The translations under genes were made by a program, and so were the position numbers. 64,000 nucleotides of DNA from Anaspis maculata (lineage: Eukaryota; Arthropoda; Insecta; Coleoptera; Scraptiidae): the NCBI GenBank assembly GCA_949128115.1, contig OX421961.1:127785050-127849049 (forward strand), read 5' to 3'. This document shows positions 56,155-64,000 of the stretch, piece by piece. The first letter of the stretch is position 1. Every line of letters starts with the position of its first letter. The notes beneath the pieces are model-generated. The model worked only from the letters and a program-made list of their open reading frames with translations. It did not search any database and had not been told where the DNA came from.

Positions 56155-58492
56155 TGGCGTTTTCGACTGGCTAGAACCGAGCCGGTTCCATTCCTACTGA
56201 GCATGCGCAGTTCATCAGAGCAACTTTTCGGCGTGTTCGACTGGAAATGGCATTGCCCCCGTGCTACTTTTGCTTTGTTCGACTGGGAATATTCCTACGT
56301 CATTTGCACGGAACCAGCTCCGAATTTTAGAACTGTCTTGGTAGTCAGTTCTACTGTCAACTTGATGTATCAGTGTCGATTTTGGTGCTAAATATGAGTC
56401 GTGGTAATACCAAAAGGGATGAATTTGTGGCGGTGCATTCCTTTTTACAATTTTCTCATGAATTCCTATTCGAATCAAGCAGTGATGGAAGGTATAAATG
56501 CTTTGAAATGAATGAGAGAGAGAGAGGGAAAAGAAACGGAATGGAGCCGTCTGTGATGGAGCCGAGCCGACGCACACAGGCGGAATTTCAAAAAATCGTG
56601 GACAAAATTAAATTTTGATTTTTTTTTGACTTTTTTTGCAGGAATTCGCTTGAAAATAGCTAGATTGAATGTAATTCTTCAAAAATCACCAAAAAAAAAC
56701 TTTTTTTTGTGAACAGAAACAAAATAAATGTTTTAGAACGTCGCGTAGACCTCATGGAAAAATTATTTCGTATAAAATGTTTTTTTGACACGTAGATTGG
56801 TTGAAAATCCAGTATATTGTAGATATTCAATAAAGTATCAGATGATCCTATAGCTAAATTCCATTCAATTGATTCCGAGTTTAGCGAGTAGGGCGGAGAG
56901 AAGGTGTATTTCCAGTTATTCGGCGAAAATTTTGTAATTTACGTAACTGGTCCAATACCAAGCTCCAGATTACAGGAAAAATAGTGGAAAAAAGTCTCCT
57001 TGGATTGATGAGGGTAGTTAGTGAGGTTTCAAAATTTATTGACTTTACATTCTCCAAAACAGCTCTGTCAAAATTATTAAAAGATTTTCTCACTATCTTT
57101 CCTATACCTCCTTTACAGCTTGTATTGGACAAGTTTCTCTACTTTTGAGAATCATTCATTTTTTTTGGTTTTCGATGACAAGTCCTGGTCGTCACATCCG
57201 GTAACTTGTTTGATTTGGCTTAGCAAATGGCTTGCACTTATCCATGAAGTTAGGAGCTTGACAAAATTGTAAGATACGAACTAGCTTATTTTTTTGCTAC
57301 GCCTACGGTGATAAACTCCAATCGGGAATCTAAAATTAAAGTATTGGTTGAAAAAAACTAAATTTTTGTCTTGATAATTAAGAATTAAGGTACACATACA
57401 GAGTGTTACACTTTTTTTGTCAATATTTCAGGAGATAGTAGAGTATCAAAAAATATGTGGACTTTCTCGAAAAAAAAAAACATCGGAAACGCATTATAAC
57501 GGAGATAGAGATTTTCAAAGTTGGGTTTTGCAAATGATTTTTTTTATTACTTCGAGTTCAATCAATGAATTTTTGATAAAATTTGGTACACATCATAAGT
57601 TGATGTATGCATACAAGATGGTCATATTGGTTTTTGTCACATCTCGAAAATTGAAACTTTTTATTTTTTATTATTTTCCTTTCATTTGCGAAACTACTTA
57701 TTTTTCGATGCTCTACCATATTTTTAAATATTGAAAAAAAGTGGAACACTCTGTATAGGAGAAGCGGTTCAATAGAACCAAGTTTTCAAATTTGGTTAAA
57801 ATTCGAGTGGTGCGTTATTTTGCGAATTTATGTACTCCAAAGTCAACAAAAAAATCAGTTTCTCGTATTATAGCAAGTTATAGCAAAAGATGTTGCCTGG
57901 AACATGTACAGTATACCTTTTGGCTTATAAAAATATGAAAATCGCTGCTCGATCGTGCTCGATAGGATACTTTTTGTCTACAGGTAAACAAAAATTCACT
58001 TTTTTCGAAGATTGAAAACTCTACTTCAAATATTATTTTTTGGGGATGACCAGTGGATATTTTCCAATGAAATATCTATATGTAAATGTAATACAGACCT
58101 CCTGCTATAGACTCCATATATTTGGATTGAATAAATTCACATGGCAATGTGTCAAGGGCCATTCGAAACGAGTAAGAAAAAGTCCAAAACTGATAACTGG
58201 TGACGGCTTTTTTTCAGCATGAACTTCATATCGCTGTATCTTTTTTATCCTTGCACTTGTTAAGCTGAGGGTACCTGATAATTATAGCTAGATTATCCAA
58301 GAATATTTTAAAGTGGATAGTTCCTGATCAACTCAATATTTTTATTTTTGGTTTTTGTCCACGATTTTTTGAAATTCCGCCTGTGTGCGACGGGGACAGA
58401 ATGGAACGAATGCAAATTGGTTCAAGAGCAGCTCCGTATCAAGCAAGTTCGGAACTGGAACAGTTCCAGAGCAGTCTCAGTCGAAAACGCCA
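56155..58492. mobile_element. 2.3-kb PIF/Harbinger-like element, TGA duplication
   Basis: TGA lies at 56152-56154 and 58493-58495. The ends are exact 15-bp inverted repeats TGGCGTTTTCGACTG. Inner blocks CACACAGGCGGAATTTCAAA (56576) and its complement (58366) also pair. An 81-codon ORF (56373-56618; MSRGNTKRDEFVAVHSFLQF) starts just inside the left end and is unrecognised. No transposase signature was seen, so it is probably non-autonomous or decayed. A palindrome is nested at 57399-57753. Confidence 0.8.
57399..57753. mobile_element. CAGAGTG-ended palindrome, TA-flanked, nested
   Basis: CAGAGTGTTACACTTTTTTT and its near-complement, TA on each side, arms about 150 bp. A third terminal variant of the CAGGGTG family. 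Confidence 0.85.
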
Positions 58493-58597
58493 TGACTCAA
58501 AAATTATTATATTATAAATTTTATTGAAACTAAACCTGTTTAGTACCTAGTACCTATCTGCTATCACATTACTTTTTTTAATGCTTTCAGAGATAAA

Positions 58598-58733
58598 TGG
58601 TGCGATTCTCAAAAAAATTACATTCCATAAAGGCTCTGTTACGTTGTTATTACCTAGGCAACAGCCAATGGCCGACACGAATTTTTACATAACAGAGCGT
58701 TTATGGAATGTTATTTTTTACAGAATAGCACCA
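58598..58733. mobile_element. 136-bp MITE
   Basis: TGGTGCGATTCTC and ACATTCCATAAAGGCTCTGT blocks pair with 58690-58733. ATAAA is present directly on both sides and may be, or contain, the target duplication. Confidence 0.8.
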
Positions 58734-59140
58734 ATAAATTTGGTGGTAATTTTGGGTTTGACAATAAATTATTGAAAAAAAATCAACACACCCTTGGACC
58801 GCGCTTCTAGGGAGATCTGGGGACTTTCGGCGCAACCCCCGCAACTGTCACTGACTTGCGAATGTTTTTGAAAATAAGTCATGTGTCAAATCTGACAGTT
58901 TTTGGCGCCGAGTTTCAGAACGTTTCAGAATTTGTTTCTTGTCCATTTCTCAGTGAATTTCGAACGTGTCAGTGCGATATTCCCACGTGAAACGCTGGGA
59001 AAATTATCGGTAAGCTAGAAAATACTTGGCTTGTATTCCAAAAGGCTTGCACTGGGTCGAGCTAATGCAACATCCGTGTGACATTCCGGGGGGTAGGTAG
59101 GTACGGCTGTTACTGCTCCCCGTTCTGATTGAGTTTGCGA
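58734..59140. other. Intronic DNA next to the kinase exons
   Basis: No repeat arm and no exon recognised. Confidence 0.3.
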
Positions 59141-59232
59141 ATGTGTGTGTGTGTGTGTGGGTACGTGTGGCTGATTCGATTTGAACCGTGTAGGCGGCGT
59201 TAATTTCTTGTGCAAATACACACACACACACA
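59141..59232. repeat. TG and CA dinucleotide runs
   Basis: TG run at 59141-59159 and CA run at 59217-59232, about 60 bp apart and inverted, so they could pair in RNA. Confidence 0.85.
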
Positions 59233-59304
59233 AGGCGGCGTTCGCGACCTAACCTCACTTCTCGGGTAGCATTTAGCATAGCATCAGGAAAGGTAACAAT
59301 TTAC

Positions 59305-59523
59305 CTATTTTGTTGATGAGCTCGATGCACTGGGAGATGTGCGGAAACTGGAGGATCTTGCGCCACTTCTTGCTCTTGCCCTTGTTGCTATCGGAACCAC
59401 CTGGGGGAGAGAGAGACAAAGATCAGTCAGGAGTGAGCTCCGGAGTGGCCGGACAGGCCGAAGGCTCTTACCCTCTCTCGCTTTTAGATAGACTGTGTTG
59501 GCGACGATGTTTTCCAATTCCAT
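59305..59523 (-). CDS. Gprk2: G-protein-coupled receptor kinase, first two coding exons
   Basis: Exon 1 is 59523-59472 (ATG at 59523-59521) and reads [17 protein letters not shown]. The donor is G|GTAAGAG. The intron is 71 nt (59471-59401) with a pyrimidine-rich CTCTCTCCCCCAG acceptor. Exon 2 is 59400-59305 and reads [20 protein letters not shown], then [12 protein letters not shown], with donor G|GTAAATTG. This is the amphipathic N-terminal helix and start of the RGS-homology domain of the GRK4/5/6 subfamily, nearly identical to insect GPRK2 as I recall it. The N-terminal helix docks on activated receptors. The full kinase is about 600-700 residues, so only the first 49 are here. In flies GPRK2 phosphorylates Smoothened and other GPCRs, affecting Hedgehog and Toll signalling. 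Start chosen at MELEN because family members begin there; an in-frame upstream extension lacks ATG. Confidence 0.95.
   Translation of the reverse strand: MELENIVANTVYLKAREGKSLRPVRPLRSSLLTDLCLSLPQVVPIATRARARSGARSSSFRTSPSASSSSTK
59401..59471 (-). other. Gprk2: Intron 1 of the GRK gene
   Basis: 71-nt GT-AG intron with phase 1 (G|GT) junction. It contrasts sharply with the apparently huge next intron. Confidence 0.9.
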
Positions 59524-59839
59524 GAGTTCCAGCTTGATGGCTGTTAATAGTAGCACCCGGCGAGGAGTCGGGCCGCGGTGGACCCGTTTCCATTAATGAG
59601 TGTCGGAATTTTGAGGGGAATCGTCGTTGTTTAGGTGGATGGGGCACCTGCACGCGGCACACGAATCGGGTCCGGCGGACCCTGACCTTGCTGCTGGCGC
59701 GGAGGCTGCACGGACGGGTGCTCCACGTCGCCGGTGGGCGGCAAGAGCGTCGGCGGCGACGGCGGCGAGGACCTCTGCGACGGACGTGATGCACTTCCGG
59801 CACTTGCTGTTGTTGCACGGCGGCTGCGGCACTTCACTT

Positions 59840-59876
<37 letters not shown>

Positions 59877-60720
59877 AGTGCTACGAATGCGTCGGAGACG
59901 GCGACGGCGGTCGACTGAGGGGTGTGTCTTGTGCAACAGCAACCCTTCCTGCATGTGTGTGTGTGAGTGTGTGCCACCCTTGCACACACGGCGGCTCTCT
60001 CGGACGACGACGCGACTTTCTCTTCGGTGGCGGCACGGCAGCAGTGCTGATTTCGCACTCGCACATTCACACCAACAGTCCGGCGGTGTAACAGAGAGAA
60101 CAGTCAAGTCCACAACACGCGCGTCTCTCGGTGTGTAGTGCGCCACCGCACCACGGACCGGCCACGGCCTCCGCCGGGCGAGACGGGGACGAAGCGAACT
60201 AAACAGAGCGAGGGCTATCGTCATCGGCGGAGAAGAGAGAAGAGAGCTGAGAGATGCAACGGGGCACGGTTCACACTTCACACGTTGAGTCACGACGTAC
60301 GGCCGGCCGCAACCAGCGACGACCGCTGTGCCACGAATACCTTCGGGCTGCCGCCAACAGGAGCAGGAATACCCCCGGCCCTGCTGGCCGGCGAGTAGCT
60401 GAAACCGCAGCTCCATGTGTGTACCACAGCCACAGGCACCAGGCACAGAGAGTGTGTGTGTACACAAGAACTCAAACACACAGAACATATAGGTACTGAC
60501 CAGACCCAGTAGTAGTGCTCCAGTGTTTGCCAAATAGCGAATACTCAAAGAGCAAAACCGGTGGCACTCTGGCACTTGGGCTTGGCACTTGGTTTGCTTT
60601 ATCCCACAAAGTTCGCACTTCAGCTTCGGAAGTAACAAGGACCATTTTAATCGAGATTTTAATCGATTTCTTTGGCCGAGTGGTACATGAGAGCTTAGAA
60701 CCAAGTTGGGCCCGGTGTCA
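59524..60720 (-). promoter_or_regulatory. Gprk2: GC-rich 5' leader / promoter region of the GRK gene
   Basis: Upstream of the ATG on the minus strand, CpG-rich from about 59560 to 60420, unlike the rest of the window. It carries a CTG run (CAG in the mRNA sense) at 59850-59875 next to an ACT run, a GTGT run near 59957-59975, and another TG run near 60445-60465. Long overlapping ORFs on both strands (up to 357 codons minus) reflect the composition. No TATA box is clear; the start site cannot be placed. Confidence 0.6.
59850..59875 (-). repeat. CAG/CTG trinucleotide run in the leader
   Basis: Nine CTG units on the plus strand, CAG on the gene's sense strand, preceded by three to four ACT units. 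Confidence 0.9.
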
Positions 60721-61009
60721 CGTAGGTAGGTATAGATACCAGTTGGAGTTCTAGTTTACAATAAAACTCGCATGAAGTCCCGGGATTCCCGTAATAGTCG
60801 CAGTGATGTTCCAGGAACGCCAGCATTATTCCACAATCGACAGCTTCTTGGAATATGGCCCCGAGCAGCTGTCGTTCTAGGGAATCCCCCAGGCCCAAGC
60901 TGCCTGCACTCTGTACCATTCAGGCGAGCAAAATTGTACGAAGCCGTAGAGACGACATGTTGCAAATGCAAATAAATATTTTTGGACGCTCGATATTTTT
61001 GTACATCTG
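60721..61009. other. No feature seen
   Basis: Upstream flank of the kinase gene. GGGATTCCCGTAATAGTCGC and GGGAATCC motifs recur but I see no structure. Confidence 0.3.
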
Positions 61010-61312
61010 TTGAATAAGGCGATATTTCGGCTTAATAACGCGAAATTTCGGCTTAATAAGGCGATATTTCGCTTTAATAACGCGAAATTTCGGCATAATA
61101 AGGCGATATTTCGCCTTAATAGTGCAATATATCGGCTTAATAACACGAAATTTTGGCTTAATAAGGCGATATTTCGCTTTAATAACTCGAAATTTCTGCA
61201 TAATAAGGCGATATTCCGCCTTAATAGTGCAATATATCGGCTTAATAACACGAAATTTCGGCTTAATAAGGCGATATTTCGCTTTAATAACGCGAAATTT
61301 CGTCTTACTAAC
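61010..61312. repeat. 21-bp tandem array, near-palindromic units, open in several frames
   Basis: About 14 units of TTAATAAGGCGATATTTCGG type alternate with TTAATAACGCGAAATTTCGG. The 21-bp period keeps seven-residue repeats open on both strands (for example NKAIFRLN on plus and KYRLIKPKFR on minus). There is no start/stop logic or neighbour to suggest a real protein. Confidence 0.85.
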
Positions 61313-61354
61313 CCCTCAAATAATTTCACTAAATGTGTCTTCAAAATGGGTTCT

Positions 61355-61483
61355 AGGAAAAAACGCCCCCAGCAAAACACCCCCAGAAAAAACGACCCCA
61401 GAATAAACACCCCCGGGAAAAAATACCCCCGGGAAAAAATACCCCCGAGAAAAAACGCGCCCGGAAAAAACGCCCCCCTATGT
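61355..61483. repeat. AAAAAACRCCCCC tandem array
   Basis: Eight to nine units of 15-16 bp, an A-run followed by a C-run, for example GGGAAAAAATACCCCC. Confidence 0.9.
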
Positions 61484-62340
61484 TGTCTTCAACGTAATTT
61501 AAGCCCTATCCCCCATTGCATTTTCCATGACTTCCGGAGCAGCGTTGTGCCGTTAAGTCATGTCCGGAGCCCTATCGGGCCCCATTGTGTCTTCAGGTGT
61601 AGTTAAAGCTCTATTAAGCCCCCTAATATTATGGTTTTTCCTCGTTTTTTTCATGGCTCATGGACTAGGTACCTACCAGTAAGCCCAATTTTGCGTAATT
61701 TTGTAATACAGACCTCCATTGGGCCCCCTTGTGTCTCCAATAAAGTTTGAAGTTCTGTTGAGCCCCTTTGCACTTTTCTGAGTCTTTCAGAGCACTAGAA
61801 AGACCCTTGTGCATTCATGTTATATCGGGTCCCAAATTAGGCCTCCTCCTGGTGTCTGTAAGTACCGTATGATCAAAAACTTCCATCCTCTAGGCAAGCT
61901 GTGGTCTGGTCATTGGCAGGCAAAGGAGGCTGATTTTGGCCATGCCACAGTCTGCCTAGAGGAGGGAAGTTTTTGATCATACGGTATAATTTGGAGCCCT
62001 AAATGAACCCCCTTTATGTGCTCAATGGCTTCCAGAATTCCGCTAAGCCCCCTTTTGCCATCTTGTGTTATACATGCACGATTGGCCCCCTTATTATGTT
62101 TATGGTTTTCAGAATTCCATTAAGCCATCTTGTGCGTTCTTGCATTTCTGGAAGCCCTAGTGTGAGTCCTTTGTGCCTTCATGTGATATACGGAGCTCTA
62201 TATCGGACCCCGTTGCGTTCGCCAGTGTAGTTTGAAGCCCTAGTGAGCCCCCTTGTGTTTTTCTTTTAGCTATCAAAATTCCAGTACGTCCTTTCTGCCT
62301 TCTTGGTTTATCCAGAGCTCCATTAGGCCCCCTTGTCCCT
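61484..62340. repeat. Degenerate tandem repeat
   Basis: Phrases such as AGCCCCCTTGTGTCT, TTGTGCNTTCATGTTATAT and GAGCCCTATTAGGCCCC recur every 60-110 bp with much variation. A MITE (61865-61984) is inserted in it. Confidence 0.6.
61865..61984. mobile_element. 120-bp MITE, CCGTATG ends, TA-flanked
   Basis: CCGTATGATCAAAAACTTCC and its complement, then CCTCTAGGCAGACTGTGG arms, TA on each side. The near-perfect arms suggest recent insertion into the degenerate array. Confidence 0.9.
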
Positions 62341-63033
62341 TCAATGTCTTGATTTTACGTTCAATTTAGGAGAAAAAATTACTCTTGAAAAATTTTGATT
62401 AGAGGCTTCATTTGCGAGATACTTGGGTTTGAACCTTTTATTTCCTCGAAATCACGACTTTCAAAGGCCTAAAAATTAAAATCCAAGAAAACTTATGATT
62501 TCTCAACTAGAGTAAGTTTTCTGGGTCACTTAAGTTGATTTACTGTCATTTTTTGCTAGGAAACGAGGCGTTTTCAGAGAAAAACAATTTGGGCTCTGGA
62601 AAGTGGCGCTTTCGAGATGTTTTCCAAAGTTTAAAAACCAATCATCTCGGAAATGAAGCCTCTTATCAAAATTTCGCAGTAGTAACTTTTTTTTCTAAAT
62701 TGAACGTAAAATCCGAAAATATTTACAATAATGAAAAATAATCAGGGAAGATAAAAATTGGGGCGAAAATAGGGAACCGTCTCCTATTATCTACGCCCCC
62801 GGAAATTTTTGATGAATTGTGGTATTATTATTCGATGGAAACTTTGAACTAAACTTTGGTTCAAATTGGATCAAAATCGGTCCAACGGTTCAAAAGTTAC
62901 GGTGAAAAAACCATTTAAAAAAGTCAACTTCAACCCCCAGGAAGCATTTTAGGACCATGAGTTTTTTGTTCTTTCGGCTTTATTTTTGATGGGGAATCAT
63001 CCCTCAAAGTTTGTAATAACCAAACCCGAACAC
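62341..63033. mobile_element. Truncated CAGGGTG-family foldback
   Basis: 62341-62540 pairs with 62560-62720 (ACGTTCAATTTAG; GAGGCTTCATTTGCGAGATA; CGACTTTCAAAGGCC). The right side continues as in 52469-53508 and ends AACACCCTGTATA. The matching left end is missing, so about half of one arm is gone. Confidence 0.8.
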
Positions 63034-63119
63034 CCTGTATAAGGGGTTGATGATGGGTTATTTCATTGTAAGAAAATATGTTCCAAGGTAAGTGAAAACA
63101 TTTCAACGTCCTTTCTAAC

Positions 63120-63823
63120 CAGTGGCGGCTGGTGAGGGAGGGCTCAAGGGCGGCGCCCCCCCAACGCTAAAGACGGCAAGAGATTTTTATCGGTAGGAAG
63201 ACATGGAATGCATTTTATTAATTATACTTATTCCAAAGATTTGGTTTAGTGCAAAAAGGTTCAGTCATTAGTCAATTAATATTTTAACAAAATAATTCTA
63301 AGCGATCGCACGGTCGAAGAACTCCGTCTTGGGCTCCGCATTCGGCGCCCACCGCCGATGCGGTGATGCCGGGGTGCACCCGCGCAAAACATGTGTCGTA
63401 ACCATGGCAACGCGAGACGCGGCTCCCGCTCTATACTGCAGATATGGGCTCCGTTTCTCGAGCCCCCAGCCGATTGAAATAATCGATATAATTATTTATG
63501 AATTTATGTACTCTTCGATTAGTCAACAGTTTGCAAACATGAAGATAGCTGACCTAAAAAAGGTACATTTAGGTCATCAAGCCTACAAGAAGAAATAAAT
63601 GCGAAAAAACAACGGACGTCCGATTACAGCATTGATTTACTGAATATAAAGCAAATCGAACCCGCAAGAATAAATTCGTGGTGCATCAACTCACGCGTAA
63701 TTTTGACAAAACAGTAAATGCTAAAACTCCATAAATGATTGTGATGCGGATACGACAAAAAAGTTTTTGTCTCGAGTTTCGTCATTTCGCGAACTGAGAA
63801 CTGTTCTATCTGCACTCTTTGTA
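63120..63823. mobile_element. hAT-like element start
   Basis: CAGTGGCGGCTGGTGA with a nearby GGGCGGCGCCCCCC palindrome is the common terminal sequence of many animal hAT elements. No opposite end lies in the window and no transposase is seen; the ORF at 63329-63598 has no motif. The length is therefore undefined and the given end is only where the next element begins. Confidence 0.45.
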
Positions 63824-64000
63824 GAAAATGTTTTTCGAACTTCGAACCAACAAAACATGGACGAAATGTGTAATGATTTGAACAATTAGATCAGAAACGG
63901 GAAAGGAAAAAAGCCTCTTTCTCTAGTTTCTGATCTAATTGTTTATATCAGGAAACATTTTGTCCATGTTTTGCTGGTTCGAAGTTCGAAAAACATTTTC
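63824..64000. mobile_element. Palindromic MITE at the window end
   Basis: GAAAATGTTTTTCGAACTTC and its exact complement at 63981-64000; inner GATCAGAAAC/GTTTCTGATC arms around an A/G-rich loop. It may extend past the window. Confidence 0.85.

Larger units (their letters stand above)
1..59304 (-). other. Gprk2: Probable giant intron 2 of the GRK gene
   Basis: The exon 2 donor is at 59304-59303. No ORF with RGS, kinase (DLKPENILLDD-like) or C-terminal GRK sequence was found on the minus strand down to position 1. If no short exon was missed, the intron exceeds 59 kb and consists almost wholly of the mobile DNA listed above. Other host genes nested in it were not recognised. Confidence 0.5.

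Noticed and set aside
59524..59556. N-terminal extension of the kinase upstream of MELEN
   Set aside because: The extra in-frame codons begin with GTG, not ATG, and the family starts at MELEN.
59631..60704. 357-codon minus-strand ORF (MVLSSHVPLGQ...)
   Set aside because: Lies in the GC-rich leader, overlaps long ORFs in other frames on both strands, contains Ser runs from the CTG repeat and has no domain.
61010..61606. 198-codon plus and 177-codon minus ORFs
   Set aside because: Translations of the 21-bp array and the A/C minisatellite; open on both strands because of the period.

Overview
This window looks like eukaryotic, most probably insect, nuclear DNA. It is AT-rich, has GT-AG introns, and is dominated by decayed transposons and palindromic DNA. 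The insect assignment rests on the one recognisable host gene, whose N-terminus reads like insect GPRK2, and on arthropod-style repeats. I cannot name the species.

The host gene lies on the minus strand at 59305-59523. It holds the first two coding exons of a G-protein-coupled receptor kinase of the GRK4/5/6 type (Gprk2), split by a 71-nt intron. Upstream of it, at 59524-60720, is a GC-rich leader/promoter-like block with CTG/CAG and TG/CA runs. I found no later kinase exon at lower coordinates. The simplest reading is therefore that 1-59304 lies in one very large second intron of this gene, although a short exon could have been missed.

The rest of the window is layered mobile DNA. The main class is long palindromic (foldback) elements flanked by TA. 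Many end in CAGGGTG, CAGGTGT or CAGAGTG: 38773-39335, 42496-43077, 43733-44477, 52469-53508 and 57399-57753. Larger or related palindromes are at 1-1055, 6144-7219, 15237-16970, 24186-24973, 41935-44745 and 50320-51526, and several contain further insertions. Small MITEs fill the gaps. A 3-bp-TSD family has both a 139-bp MITE (50606-50744) and a 2.3-kb relative (56155-58492).

Coding relics of retroelements and transposases are also present. There are non-LTR (LINE) fragments at 5523-5816, 22984-23480, 27310-28240, 31530-32045 and 35780-35860, a Ty3/gypsy-like reverse transcriptase relic at 12674-13068, and three LTR-like repeats. A DD34D mariner-like transposase at 44745-46529 is split by a 683-bp insertion with an 8-bp target duplication.

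The most unusual locus is 25187-28778. It is a broken gene of an uncharacterised family (motifs EEADIR, VDTDVVVLAI, FHASTGCD, and a C-terminal Cys-rich CXC-like region). It is enclosed by inverted repeats and interrupted first by a 240-bp hAT-like element with an exact 8-bp duplication and then by a LINE. A second one is 53684-55180, a tandemly duplicated, apparently two-exon small gene of unknown function in which different copies have lost different parts.
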